IMG/VR virus record: IMGVR_UViG_3300048838_000280
Span: 1-39,632 of that record
DNA length: 39,632 bases
Strand: one strand, 5' to 3'
From: a virus
Shown: one piece after another, positions 18,901 through 27,084 of the stretch
How positions within the stretch are numbered: position 1 is the stretch's first letter
Layout: each line of letters begins with the position of its first letter
Program-made: the position numbers and the translations under genes
Notes under the pieces: model-generated
The model's input: the letters and a program-made list of their open reading frames with translations, nothing else
Databases searched by the model: none
What the model was told of the DNA's origin: nothing

Positions 18901-20787
18901 CGTTGCGTCGCCGGGCAGCAGCACGCCGCCGTACGGCTCGCCTGCGCGCGCGGTCTGCAGCTCGATGCGCCCGGCGCTCAGCACCGCCGCGCTCGTGCTC
19001 GCGTCCCAGCTGATGAGCGCGCGCGTGACGATGGTCCCGTCGGCCAGCATGGATGTGATCTCGCTGGCCGAGAAGTTGGTGAGTGCGCCCGGCTTGCCGA
19101 AGATGTCCGGCAGATCGGTATTCGGCGCGAGGTCGCCGACTGTCGCCTCGCCGTAGTTCCAGTCGTAGACGCCGGCCGCAGTCTCGCGCAGCGTGTATTG
19201 GATCGTGCCCTCTGTCGACAGCGTCCGGTCCAGCACCTCGAACGCCTTGCCGCTCCAGCCGTACGTCGCCAGCGTCAGCAGCACGGTGTCGGTCGGCGCG
19301 AGGTCGTACGCCTGCAGGTTGCAGGCGAGCTTGACTGTGAGCGCCTGGCGCGCGCGCTCCAGCTCGAGCTTGCCGAGGCGCTGCGCACGGTAGGTGTCGG
19401 CCAGCGTCGGCAGATCGATCTGTCGCACGATGCGCACTCCGCCGTCGTCGGTCTCGTATCCGCTGTTGCTCACCAGCGGCGCCTGCACATCGGCGTAGTT
19501 CTGCGCCGCGTCCCGGTGCGTCACGCGCACACAGTTGAACAGTTCGCTGCGGCTGGCGCGCGGCGCGATGCTGATCGGGCCGGCGAGCATGTCGGCCGTG
19601 ATCGTCACCGTCGGCGTGCGGTACGCGCCCGGGCGCACGAGCCAGCGGCCCTGCGTCCACACGGCGCGCCCGCCCATCGCCTGGCACATATCGGCCAGCA
19701 CGTCGCGCGGGCTCTGCTCGCTCGTCCAACTGCTGTTGACGGTGTAGCGCGGCTGCGTCTCGGTGCCAGCGAGATTGAGCGTCACCGTCTCGTCGCAGAT
19801 GTTGGCCGCTGCGCTGATCTCGCTGTCGGGCACCTCGGCGCTGGACGCGCGCATGCCCTCGTCGCTCTCGAGCCAGTCGGCGATGCACAGCGCGGCGTTG
19901 TCGGACCATGCCGTAGTCGCGCTGCGCGGGTCGTACACCCGCTTGCCGCGCACGACGGCGCTGATGTTGGGGACGCCGATGCCGCCGAAGATTTCTTGGT
20001 CGTACTCCAGCCGCACGTACAGGTAGCAGATGCCGCGTCCGCGGTGGTCGCTCGTCCAGTTGCCGCCGCTCTCGGCGATGAGGTCGGAATCTGCTGTCTG
20101 CGTCGGGCTGCCGAGGTGGCGCTTGATGCGCACAGGGTAGGCCCACGAGCCGTTGTACGTGTAATGCACCACGGTCGGCGCGCTGGCCGGCAGGCCGGTG
20201 ATCGTGGGCGTGTTGGGCGTGTGGCTGTAGCCGGTGATCTGCGTCTGCTGGTAGTTTTCGCCGACGCCCGTCTCGGAATAGACGGCGGTGATCTCCACGG
20301 CGTCGTGCGGCAGCGTGATCTCGCCGCCGGCCGAGCTGGTGCCGCTGTGCGTGCCGTCGGTGATCTCGCCCGCCCGCGCGAATTCGCCGCTGGTGATGTA
20401 TCCGCTGCCGTCCTCTGTCGGCAGCGCAACCTCGTTGAAAAAGATCGTCTCGATCGCGTCGCACTCGTGCGCGGCCAGCGCGACGACGAGGTGCAGGTAC
20501 TGGCTCTTGTCGCCCGTCGCCTCCATGTAGACGATGGGGCCGCTCACCTTGTCGCGGCCGTAGATCGTGCGCCGCGGCGCGACGGCGCTGCGGATCATGA
20601 CCTCGCGATCCTTCGCGCTGGCGTTGGCCGCTGCGCGCGCGCGCGCTTCGGCCTTGCGCTTCTGCGCCCGGTTGTACTCGACGGTCCCGGCGATGACGAC
20701 GGTGTAGGCGATCGTGTACGCGGCGCCCCAACCGAACGCCGCCGAGCCGACCGCGGAGACCAGTGCACCTGCAATGGCCTGCGGCAT
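15919..20787 (-). CDS. Tail tip attachment protein (lambda J-like) with Asp-box region
   Basis: A 1622-residue central tail tip protein. It begins MPQAIAGALVSAVGSAAFGW, then IMIRSAVAPRR-like IRSAVAPRRTIYGRDKVSGP, EYDQEIFGGIGVPN and the J-type baseplate hub segments (DVLADMCQAMGGRAVW). The middle has fibronectin III-like repeats (ISWDASTSAAVLSAGRI; DVANLDATIKPTQVWATWDP). Residues about 1070-1330 contain several Asp-box motifs (STDGGLTF, STDGGATW, STNAGSSW, TTDGKTW), as in BNR/sialidase-type beta-propellers. It ends with Ig-like and lectin-like beta segments. It probably recognises the host surface. The start overlaps the NlpC/P60-like gene as TAATG. Confidence 0.88.
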   Translation of the reverse strand: MPQAIAGALVSAVGSAAFGWGAAYTIAYTVVIAGTVEYNRAQKRKAEARARAAANASAKDREVMIRSAVAPRRTIYGRDKVSGPIVYMEATGDKSQYLHLVVALAAHECDAIETIFFNEVALPTEDGSGYITSGEFARAGEITDGTHSGTSSAGGEITLPHDAVEITAVYSETGVGENYQQTQITGYSHTPNTPTITGLPASAPTVVHYTYNGSWAYPVRIKRHLGSPTQTADSDLIAESGGNWTSDHRGRGICYLYVRLEYDQEIFGGIGVPNISAVVRGKRVYDPRSATTAWSDNAALCIADWLESDEGMRASSAEVPDSEISAAANICDETVTLNLAGTETQPRYTVNSSWTSEQSPRDVLADMCQAMGGRAVWTQGRWLVRPGAYRTPTVTITADMLAGPISIAPRASRSELFNCVRVTHRDAAQNYADVQAPLVSNSGYETDDGGVRIVRQIDLPTLADTYRAQRLGKLELERARQALTVKLACNLQAYDLAPTDTVLLTLATYGWSGKAFEVLDRTLSTEGTIQYTLRETAAGVYDWNYGEATVGDLAPNTDLPDIFGKPGALTNFSASEITSMLADGTIVTRALISWDASTSAAVLSAGRIELQTARAGEPYGGVLLPGDATSTVQGPLVEGVAYIARVRAVSPTGVVSNWAHTSLVALGAAAPPQDVANLDATIKPTQVWATWDPCTDGDYAYTELREGGTGWADATFLARVAGSDYKRPRPPDGTYIVRAKHVDTTGNASANAASISVTVDDSIDQIGTVGLLTLTTDRFPFFSFADGTTHTAQAPGDETLTITANLINLFGTASFTAEAFDARTGGSSLGAVTLGGTGNARTMTAAQFVAPGSSGSVRRVRVTATLGSASDTLDIYRQDSTTTAPYLYLSNPTHAVPTDESGEYGDYSGAETEAAVYEGLTDTTDDWTWSITPDSGVTATINGGAGPVANPTSVLVAVSAMTVPTGAVLVEADDGVDTLSASFVVDKAEASGAGYQVVWTPRSEIRLPVTATGDVASYDDAWAEYKVIKGGKLDDTVNWTPSKTDINVSSTLTGQRVDVTALLALGTLGTPESETIDYAAAGWSYPIGAIVGDGVYLMLGYNTSTTWQKVKRSTDFKVWTDQDVGLAGRWQLGTSDQGAFCLIEGSVGSTNKLRRSTDGGLTFSGSVSLPVSGQWNSMRAGGGKILIAPVGSTAGCQSTDGGATWSAATMPANSTTLLPTTPGTWVGRAASGVDYLSTNAGSSWSPISGLPYQIWDARGFQGRTVVTFWSATNKAAYLEAGVWVAVTLPATITQGQLVEISGVLYMLPAGGGGDLLYTTDGKTWLDGGGAPPAGGPPAVDGSLPERFLPLVDGAGFARRAPLLATSATEGGVRLRLTKPGELPLESVLPVLKGTAASDVYTFQANPGFLLLPATSDGVVTDWSSASITARANKNGTDDSANWAWTWTATNMTPSSGTGATATFTAMSADTGQVTFRGAKAGQADITGTLNIAKAKGGIPAGPIVGGAFHVISATTTWIGLKFLGDGRFQVKRGSGGSYQDAGQWAGAVLASNTSFWLRVTATGHSLDSGTTDTWLAMTTDREYVLSDATSGTHLTNLTVLFATDNTGANAVIGFGSLQLIVP

Positions 20788-21191
20788 TACCCGATCCTCC
20801 AAGCCGCGCACGCCTCGGCCATCGGGCCGAACGCGAGGCCGTACAGTCCCGGGGCCGCCCACGCGTGCCCGACGCACACGGCCAACGCGGGCCGACCAGG
20901 CAACTGCTCCAGCAGCACCACGTCGCCGCGCCGCGCGAGCGCGGGCGCAACGGGCGAGCCCAGCACGTCCATCACGGCCACCTGCAGCCCGCCCACCGCG
21001 CGCAGCAGCCGCGCTGCGCTGCGCTGCCCGTCGTAGAGCGGCAGCGGCACGCGCGCGCCGGTGATCACCTCCACGGCGCCCGCGGCCCACGTGCAGCAGT
21101 CGTGCACCGCCCACGCGAACTGCACCGGGCGCGCGACCTCGATGTACGCGGCCAGGCGCAGCGGCCAATCCGGCAGACGGGCGAGTGGCAT
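20787..21191 (-). CDS. Tail assembly NlpC/P60-like protein (DUF6950-like)
   Basis: A 134-residue protein with VQFAWAVHDCCTWAAGAV (likely catalytic Cys), DVVLLEQLPGRPALAVCVGH and AWAAPGLYGLAFGPM. It matches the DUF6950-type tail proteins encoded just before J, possibly peptidoglycan-cleaving or peptidase-like and acting during DNA entry. An ATG three bases upstream (21194) is also possible. Confidence 0.72.
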   Translation of the reverse strand: MPLARLPDWPLRLAAYIEVARPVQFAWAVHDCCTWAAGAVEVITGARVPLPLYDGQRSAARLLRAVGGLQVAVMDVLGSPVAPALARRGDVVLLEQLPGRPALAVCVGHAWAAPGLYGLAFGPMAEACAAWRIG

Positions 21192-21769
21192 CATCGCTTG
21201 AAGAACTCCGCGCTGGGCCACACGATCGTCGCCTCGGCGATCTGCGCCGCGAACTCGCAAAATTTGTCCCCGGCGTACCGCGCCTGCTGCTCGGCGTCGC
21301 TGAGCAGCGCGCCGCTCGGCTGCTGCCACGCGATCATCTGGTGCTCTGCGGTGAGCCGCAGTATCGGGCGCGCGCCGTCGTCCTCGACGTAGATCACGTC
21401 CATCACGCCGCGCCACACGCACGGATCAACGCGCAGCGTGGCGCCGTCGACGATCGCCAGCCGGATCAGGCACTCGCGCCCCTGCGCGTCCTCGGCAATC
21501 GCCGTGCCGATCACGGACGGATCGATGGCCGCCATCGTCAGCGCGATGCCGTGCGCGCCCGCGTCGCTCTCGGTGATGGGCTCGATCGTGCCGATGCCGG
21601 CCGCGCCGGTGTAGGTGTGGCCGTCCCACGAGACGGACATGCCAACGGGGATGTCGGCGAGGTACTGCCGGCCGGCGTCGAAATCCAACTCGACCATCAA
21701 GAACATCGTCACGTTGGCCGCTTGCAGCGCCGTGAGCGTCGCGGCATCGATGTTGGTGCGATTGCTCAC
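21191..21769 (-). CDS. Tail tip assembly protein (DUF2163-like)
   Basis: A 192-residue beta-rich protein starting MSNRTNIDAATLTALQAANV. It has the phage pattern FLMVELDFDAGRQYLADIPV, a HTYTGAAGIGTIEPITESDA stretch and VDPCVWRGVMDVIYVED. Position between the tape measure region and J fits tail tip proteins (lambda L/M-like role). Function is by position and resemblance. Confidence 0.65.
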   Translation of the reverse strand: MSNRTNIDAATLTALQAANVTMFLMVELDFDAGRQYLADIPVGMSVSWDGHTYTGAAGIGTIEPITESDAGAHGIALTMAAIDPSVIGTAIAEDAQGRECLIRLAIVDGATLRVDPCVWRGVMDVIYVEDDGARPILRLTAEHQMIAWQQPSGALLSDAEQQARYAGDKFCEFAAQIAEATIVWPSAEFFKR

Positions 21770-22383
21770 GAGAATACCTCGATCAGGTCGAACGCGAACC
21801 CTGGCTGCGCGAATCCGGGCGCGCGCGGGATGCTGATGTTGGGGTCGGCCAGCACGTACAGCGCCGTGGGCTTATCGAGCACAACTGCTGTGCCGTTGCT
21901 GATCGCGGTGCGCGCGGCCCAACGGAACTCGACGCTCATGTTGCCGCTGCCGTCGGCCGTGGCGTCGGCCGCGACCATGACGAGCTGCCCGCCGCTGCCG
22001 AACTGCAGCCAGTCGCCCGCGAGCAGCGTCTTACCGGCGCCGCAGCCGGCGAGCGTGCCGGTGGTGGCGAACTGCGCGATGGTGCCGCTGACGCTGACGC
22101 CGCTCAGATTGCAGGTGCCGCGCGGGCGCGAGCGCTTCCAGTCGAAGACCTGCGCGCGGTGCTCGTAGCCCGAGAGCCGCTGAACCCACGCCTCCATGCG
22201 CTGCTGCGCGTCCGGGCGCATCGCGGGCAGCACGATGCTCCAGCCCCACTTGCTGCCGACGCGGGTCACAGCCTGCGTCGCGCCGGTCTCGGGGCTGGCG
22301 TTGCTGCGCGCGTTGATGTGCGACTGCAGGTCGGCGCGCTGCGGCACCAGGCGCGGGTCTGAGGGCCACGGGTAGGTCGCCAT
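21766..22383 (-). CDS. Minor tail protein
   Basis: A 205-residue protein starting MATYPWPSDPRLVPQRADLQ, with WIVLPAMRPD-like SIVLPAMRPDAQQRMEAWVQ and GDWLQFGSGGQLVMVAADAT. The pattern resembles tail proteins encoded right after the tape measure in lambdoid siphophages. It overlaps the next gene by 4 nt (ATGA). It probably caps the distal tail. Confidence 0.68.
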   Translation of the reverse strand: MATYPWPSDPRLVPQRADLQSHINARSNASPETGATQAVTRVGSKWGWSIVLPAMRPDAQQRMEAWVQRLSGYEHRAQVFDWKRSRPRGTCNLSGVSVSGTIAQFATTGTLAGCGAGKTLLAGDWLQFGSGGQLVMVAADATADGSGNMSVEFRWAARTAISNGTAVVLDKPTALYVLADPNISIPRAPGFAQPGFAFDLIEVFS

Positions 22384-22386
22384 CGC

Positions 22387-24477
22387 TCACGCCGTCGCCA
22401 GTTGCCCGCGGCGCATTGCGTCGCGGATGTCCGCCATCGTCGCGCGGCGGATCGCCTCGCCGGCCACCATCATCTCGTTGCGGCTCACGCCGGCCTGTAC
22501 GTTGATGGTCTGGTTGACGACGACGCCACCGCCGCCCGCCACGCCGAGCTTGCCGTCGCGGCCACGCTTGAGCGGCATGATGGCCTCAGGGCCGGCCTCG
22601 CCCATGATGCCGAGTTGGCCGCCGCCGTAGGCGAACATCGTCGGGCGGTTGACGACGCCCCCGGAGGCAAACGGCGTCACGCCGCCGGCATCGAACACGT
22701 TGCCGCGCGCGCTCATGAGCCACGTGCCGATCGCCGACCACCAGCCGCCCTTGCCGTCAGCGCCGAACATGAGCTTGCCGAGGTCAGCCGCCACCGCGCG
22801 CGCAGCCATCTCGGTCAACAGACTGGCCCACATCTGACCGATCGAATCAAACTGCCCGCGCATGAGGCGGCTGATGGTGTCGCCGAGGCCCTGTGAGAAC
22901 GTCTGCTGCATCTGCGTGCCGAGGTCGTCGATGTTCTTGGACACCTCGCCGTCGCGCGAGAGCATGTCGGCGAGCTTCTCGTCTGCGTCAAGGATCGCGT
23001 CCGACAATTGCTGCCAGCGCGCCGTGCCCGGCTCGGCGTTGTCGCGCGCCGCCATCAGCAGCGACATGTCGCGCTGCAACTGTGCCACCTTGGCGCCGTC
23101 AGTCTGTTGCAGCAGCTCGTTGACACGGCGCAGCTCGTCGCTGATCGGCGGCCCCATGTCCGCGCCGGCCGGCGGCAGCAGCGCGTCGCGGACCTCCTTG
23201 ATCAGCCGCGGATCGACGCCCGCGCTCGCGAGCGCGTCGAGTTGCGCGAGCTGCATGTTGAGCTCGGTGAGCTTGGCGGTTGGCGTCTGCTCCAGCATGC
23301 CGCCGAGGGCGCGGCCGACACGCGTCGCATAGTCCTCGACTGTGCTCGCGGCCTGCGCCGTCGCGGCGCTACGGCTCCCGCCGCTGCCGGGGAGCTCGGG
23401 CAGCTGACCGAGCGCACCGAAACCCTGGCGCCCGCGGCCCGCGCCCGCGCCCGCCAAGTTGACGATGCGGCGGTACGTTTCCGCGTACCGCGCCATCTCG
23501 TCGCGCTGCGCTTGCAGCGCCTGCACTTGGCGGCGGGTGTTGCCGGCGAGCGCGTCGCCCGCTGCCTCCTGAGCCGCGAGCGTACGCTGCAGATTGCGCA
23601 GTTGAGGGTCGATCTCGCGCAGCTGGTCGTTGTAATGCGCCAGCGCCGCAGCCGCGTCCTCGAATGGGCCGGCGCCACTCAGCGCCTGCTTCGCTGCCGC
23701 GGTCATGGTGCCGCCAAACCCACCAAACACCTCGTTTGCGATGGCGATGCGCTCGATTGCCGCGTTGACGGACGGCAACCAATCCGCGAGCAGCGCGCGA
23801 CCGGCGTCCGTGATCGTCTTGCGCAGGCTGCTCATGGCGTTTTCGAGCCGCTCCGCCTGCTCCGCCTGCTCGCCCGTTACAGTGGCGTTCAGATCACCCG
23901 CATCGGCCAAATCCTTAAGCAGCGGACCGACCTCGCCGACGCTCTTGCCGAACAGCTCGTAGACGTAGCGCGCCTTGGTGCCGTTGTCCTCAAACCGCGC
24001 CAGCGCTTGCGCCAGCGTGTGCATCACCTGCGCCGGGTCTTGTTGCGCGAGCTTTGCAGCGTCCAGACCGAGATTGCGGAACACCTGCGCCGCGCCGCTG
24101 TTGGCGCTGCGTCCGGCGTCGGTAAGCTTGGCGTTGAGCCGCGTCAGCGCGCCGCCCACGGTGTCGAGTGTCGCGCCGGTGCGCGCCGCGACATCCTCCA
24201 GGCCGCTGATGTTCCCGACGGTCGAGCCCGTTGCCTCGGCCAGGTCCTTGATCGCGGCCACGCCGCTCAATGCGGCATTGGTCATGTTCGCGATCGCCGC
24301 GACACTGACTCCGGCGCCGAGGGCCGCGAACGCAGTCGCGATCGAGCGGCCGACCGCTTGCCATCGTCGCTCGATCTGTTGCGCGTGACGCTCGGCGATC
24401 TGCCCAGCGCGCGACAGCCCTTGCTCCAGTGACGCGAGCTTGGCGACGATGTCGATGCTCAGGGTGGCGATCGCCAT
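22387..24477 (-). CDS. Tail tape measure protein
   Basis: A 696-residue protein. It begins MAIATLSIDIVAKLASLEQG with a coiled-coil N terminus, then a hydrophobic Ala/Gly segment (FAALGAGVSVAAIANMTNAA), long helical blocks, and a C terminus with GPEAIMPLKRGRDGKLGVAG, a motif common at tape measure C termini. It sets tail length; at about 0.15 nm per residue the tail would be about 100 nm (inference). It follows the tail chaperone frameshift pair. Confidence 0.88.
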   Translation of the reverse strand: MAIATLSIDIVAKLASLEQGLSRAGQIAERHAQQIERRWQAVGRSIATAFAALGAGVSVAAIANMTNAALSGVAAIKDLAEATGSTVGNISGLEDVAARTGATLDTVGGALTRLNAKLTDAGRSANSGAAQVFRNLGLDAAKLAQQDPAQVMHTLAQALARFEDNGTKARYVYELFGKSVGEVGPLLKDLADAGDLNATVTGEQAEQAERLENAMSSLRKTITDAGRALLADWLPSVNAAIERIAIANEVFGGFGGTMTAAAKQALSGAGPFEDAAAALAHYNDQLREIDPQLRNLQRTLAAQEAAGDALAGNTRRQVQALQAQRDEMARYAETYRRIVNLAGAGAGRGRQGFGALGQLPELPGSGGSRSAATAQAASTVEDYATRVGRALGGMLEQTPTAKLTELNMQLAQLDALASAGVDPRLIKEVRDALLPPAGADMGPPISDELRRVNELLQQTDGAKVAQLQRDMSLLMAARDNAEPGTARWQQLSDAILDADEKLADMLSRDGEVSKNIDDLGTQMQQTFSQGLGDTISRLMRGQFDSIGQMWASLLTEMAARAVAADLGKLMFGADGKGGWWSAIGTWLMSARGNVFDAGGVTPFASGGVVNRPTMFAYGGGQLGIMGEAGPEAIMPLKRGRDGKLGVAGGGGVVVNQTINVQAGVSRNEMMVAGEAIRRATMADIRDAMRRGQLATA

Positions 24478-24480
24478 GCG

Positions 24481-25094
24481 TCAGGCCTCGCGTTGCTCGG
24501 CGGGTTGCGGCTCTTGGCGCAGCGCGTACGCACGGATCACGAGCAGCCGATCGATGAGCGCAGCCACGTCACGCACCCCCAGGTACTCGACGGCCAGCGG
24601 CAAGCCAGCCCAGTCGATGCCGTGATTCGCGTCGGCCAGCATGTCGTAGGCCCTGCGCGCCTGTGCCTGCTCCGGTGTCCACTGCGGCGCCTCCTCGCCC
24701 TCTAGCTGCTGGCCGTCGGCGAGGGCGAGGAGGCGGGTGAGTTTCCCGCGTCGTCGCGCCGGCTCGCCAGATGCCGCTCGATCATGCCGACGAGGGCGCG
24801 CGCGACCACCTGCACGATGTCGGCGCGATCGCGCACCCACTCGGCCCACAGCTCGGGCGCAAACGGCACAGCGTCGTCGCCGCCGACCCCAGCACCCAGC
24901 AGCGCGGCCTCGGTCATGCCGCGCCAGTCGCACACGCTGTTCGCCACGTGATCCACGACGACCCCCTGCGCGAAGCGCGGGAAGTCCGCCTCGTGCGGAC
25001 GGCGCACGCACACCGCGCGCCCGTCGCCGATGTCGACCCACTCCTGCCGCTGCTCGCGCATCTGGCGCAGCAGCGCCTGCATCGCGTCTGCCAC
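24481..25094 (-). CDS. Tail assembly chaperone G-T fusion (by -1 frameshift)
   Basis: If ribosomes slip -1 at GGGAAAC (24741-24747), the first 118 residues of G join a T-type tail (GKLTRLLALADGQQLEGEEA...) that ends at 24481, giving about 204 residues. The T part alone has no good start. The fused form should bind the tape measure and tail tube during assembly, as in lambda GT. Confidence 0.75.
24702..25094 (-). CDS. Tail assembly chaperone G-like protein
   Basis: A 130-residue protein starting MADAMQALLRQMREQRQEWV. A compact alpha/beta domain (VCVRRPHEADFPRFAQGVVV, DWRGMTEAALLG, AELWAEWVRDRADIVQV) is followed by a Ser/Pro tail. It lies between the tail tube and the tape measure, the standard place of the G chaperone. 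The slippery heptamer near its 3' end yields the G-T fusion. Confidence 0.78.
   Translation of the reverse strand: MADAMQALLRQMREQRQEWVDIGDGRAVCVRRPHEADFPRFAQGVVVDHVANSVCDWRGMTEAALLGAGVGGDDAVPFAPELWAEWVRDRADIVQVVARALVGMIERHLASRRDDAGNSPASSPSPTASS
24741..24747 (-). promoter_or_regulatory. Slippery heptamer GGGAAAC for -1 frameshifting
   Basis: On the minus strand the G frame reads GCG GGA AAC, which contains the canonical X-XXY-YYZ heptamer G-GGA-AAC. A -1 slip gives GGG AAA C and enters the open T frame. Lambda uses GGGAAAG at the same place. Confidence 0.82.
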
Positions 25095-25100
25095 GGCGCG

Positions 25101-25745
25101 TCAGGCGGCGAGCTGCAGGACGGTGCCCTTGACGGCGATCTCGAATGAGCCTGTGCCGAGCTGGCCCACGCGCACGTCCTCGCCAGGGAGGCTTGGATCG
25201 CCGCGCAGCAATCGCACCGAACCGTCGGCGTGCGTGATGCGCACAGTTACGAGGCTCTGCGTCTGCACCGCATTGATCAGCACTTGCAGCGCGGCACTCG
25301 GCGTGCCCTGCGCGAAGAGGTCAACGCTCACGCTGTCGGTCGGCAGCTGCACCACCTCTTCCTGCTTTTTCGTGTCGATCAGCCGCGTGGCATCCAGCTT
25401 GTCCGCCGTCCCTCCACCAAAGCGATACGCTGTCGCCTCGCTCATCGTGACCCACGTCGCGACCTTGACGAAGTCGCACGTCCCGCTCTGCGTGCCCATG
25501 TTCGTGGTGTCGATGCCCTGCAATTCAAACGTGTTCGCGGTCTTGTTCTTCGCGCGCACGGCCTGGCCGTCGAGCTGGTCCATGCCGACGATGCCGGTGA
25601 AGTAGCCAATGTCGTTGTTGACGACTGCGTGGCCCGTCTTGGTCGCGACGCCGGGGTTTGCGTTGCTGACGGCCCAGCCTGCATCCGCTGCTGCGTACGT
25701 GGCGGCGATCTCGAGCTTGATGCCGCGGCCCTTGATGTTTGACAT
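25101..25745 (-). CDS. Major tail tube protein
   Basis: A 214-residue beta-rich protein starting MSNIKGRGIKLEIAATYAAA, with DIGYFTGIVGMDQLDGQAVR, ANTFELQGIDTTNMGT and FVKVATWVTMSEATAY. Layout and position (before the G/GT chaperones, after the tail terminator-type protein) fit the tail tube of lambda-like siphophages. AAGGAC lies before the ATG, just past a terminator-like hairpin (25765-25786). Many copies would form the tube. Confidence 0.82.
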   Translation of the reverse strand: MSNIKGRGIKLEIAATYAAADAGWAVSNANPGVATKTGHAVVNNDIGYFTGIVGMDQLDGQAVRAKNKTANTFELQGIDTTNMGTQSGTCDFVKVATWVTMSEATAYRFGGGTADKLDATRLIDTKKQEEVVQLPTDSVSVDLFAQGTPSAALQVLINAVQTQSLVTVRITHADGSVRLLRGDPSLPGEDVRVGQLGTGSFEIAVKGTVLQLAA

Positions 25746-25764
25746 GGTGCGTCCTTTCAGTCAC

Positions 25765-25786
25765 AAAAAAGCCCGCACTAGGCGGG
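25765..25786 (-). terminator. Terminator-like hairpin before the tail tube gene
   Basis: A 5-bp GC stem (CCCGC / GCGGG, loop ACTAG; an extra pair is possible) followed on the minus strand by CTTTTTTGTG. It lies 20 nt upstream of the tail tube start, within the late operon. Confidence 0.68.
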
Positions 25787-25812
25787 ATGGTCGATTCGGC
25801 CGGGCTGCGTCG

Positions 25813-26184
25813 TCATCCGGGCCACCACTGCACTTCGAGCTGCACCCCGTCCAGGCCCAGCTCGGCATCGAAGATCGTCGTCTCGCTCTGCACCACGGCG
25901 CCGTACTGCGGGTCCACCGCGTCCACCGCGTCGCGCACGTGATCGGCCAGCGCGCGGGCCGCCAGCGGCGCATCGGCCCAGCACTGGATGCTCGCGTGCC
26001 CCTCCATCTCGTCGAGGTCGCCCGACAGCGTCATCTGCGCATCCATGCGCGCGGCAAACACCACGCACGGGTACCCGCTGCCCTCGGGGACGGCGTTGAC
26101 GGCGATGCGGTCGCCGACGATGGCCGTGAGCGGCGCGTGCGCCGTCAGCATGGCGCGCACCTGAGCCTCGGCATTGGTGTTCAC
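25813..26184 (-). CDS. Tail terminator/completion protein (DUF3168-like)
   Basis: A 123-residue protein with MNTNAEAQVRAMLTAHAPLT, IAVNAVPEGSGYPCVVFAAR and SIQCWADAPLAARALADHV. This is the DUF3168 layout: helix, strand-rich core, QCWA...A motif, and a final strand. These proteins cap the tail tube at the head side. The start overlaps the upstream stop as ATGA. Confidence 0.78.
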   Translation of the reverse strand: MNTNAEAQVRAMLTAHAPLTAIVGDRIAVNAVPEGSGYPCVVFAARMDAQMTLSGDLDEMEGHASIQCWADAPLAARALADHVRDAVDAVDPQYGAVVQSETTIFDAELGLDGVQLEVQWWPG

Positions 26185-26744
26185 GGGGCTGGCGCTTTCG
26201 GCGTGTTGAGCTTTGCGATCGCGGCCTGCAGCTTCGGCATGATCACGCCCAGCGCCGCACCGAGTTGCGCGGCGCCCGCGCGCAGAAAGCCGATGCCGCC
26301 GCGCGCCTTGGTGGCGCCGATCTGGTTGAGCCGGCGGCGCTCGCGCCGGGCTTTGGCGCTGTTGCGCTGCGGCCCGGCCGCGGGATTCCAGCCGAACTCC
26401 AGCCAGCGCCAGTAGTACGGGTCCGTCGGGCGCTGCGCGCCAGCGTTGCCGCCGCGAGCGGGGCGCACATTGACGAAGACACCCAAGTCACCGCCGCGAC
26501 GTGCCGCCTTGCTCGTGCGCACCGTGATCGCCTTGCGCACGGTGCCGATGCCGCGGCGCCCCGCTCGCACAGACGGCGCCGTCGGCGACAGGTCGTGCGG
26601 CGCAATCTCGCGCCGCGCCGTGTCTCGCACCAGCCGCGCACCAGCCGCGAGCGCGTTGCGCACCGCACGCTTGCGCAGCTTGTCGGGCAGCGCGACCAGT
26701 TCGGCGCGCAGGTCGGGGATGCCGCGCACCCTGGTCTCAAGCAT
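26181..26744 (-). CDS. HK97 gp10-like tail/head-tail joining protein
   Basis: A 187-residue, very basic protein. Features: LRAELVALPDKLRKRAVRNA, GARLVRDTARREIAPHD, VNVRPARGG and YYWRWLEFGWNPAAG, which match the HK97 gp10 family that completes the head-tail junction. ATG 26744 overlaps the preceding gene by 8 nt. Confidence 0.78.
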   Translation of the reverse strand: MLETRVRGIPDLRAELVALPDKLRKRAVRNALAAGARLVRDTARREIAPHDLSPTAPSVRAGRRGIGTVRKAITVRTSKAARRGGDLGVFVNVRPARGGNAGAQRPTDPYYWRWLEFGWNPAAGPQRNSAKARRERRRLNQIGATKARGGIGFLRAGAAQLGAALGVIMPKLQAAIAKLNTPKAPAP

Positions 26745-27084
26745 CGCCGTCCCTCGCGCCGGCCAGCGCCAGCAGATCGAGCGCCGCGCGCTCGCCGCCC
26801 ACGTCGATCGGGTCGCCGACGATGGCGTGCGGCACACCGCGCCACAGCACGCGCCAGCTCGCGCGCACGTCGTCGCGGTACCGAATGCGGAACCGCACCG
26901 TCACCTCGCTGCTGATCTGCCCGGCGCTGAGCTGCTCGCGCGCCGACACCGGCCACGCGGCTCCCCATACCGTGCCCTCCGTGGTCCACGCGCCCGTGCG
27001 CGCGCCAGCGCCGTCCCGGCCGGCGGGGGGCGATTGCAGCGTCAGCCGGTGCCGCAGGTCGCCAGCGTTGATGGCGAGTGTCAT
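26737..27084 (-). CDS. Head-tail adaptor / head closure protein (SPP1 gp16-like)
   Basis: A 115-residue beta-barrel-like protein starting MTLAINAGDLRHRLTLQSPP, with the family pattern AGDLRHRLTLQ, VWGAAWPVSAREQLSAGQ and IRYRDDVRASWRVLWRG. It closes the head after packaging. The start overlaps the connector stop as ATGA. Confidence 0.82.
   Translation of the reverse strand: MTLAINAGDLRHRLTLQSPPAGRDGAGARTGAWTTEGTVWGAAWPVSAREQLSAGQISSEVTVRFRIRYRDDVRASWRVLWRGVPHAIVGDPIDVGGERAALDLLALAGARDGDA

Noticed and set aside
17029-21036. A 1335-codon open frame on the plus strand opposite the tail tip gene
   Set aside because: It is a by-product of GC-rich codon use in the J-like gene; its protein is Ala/Arg/Val-rich with no motif, whereas the minus strand encodes recognisable tail domains.
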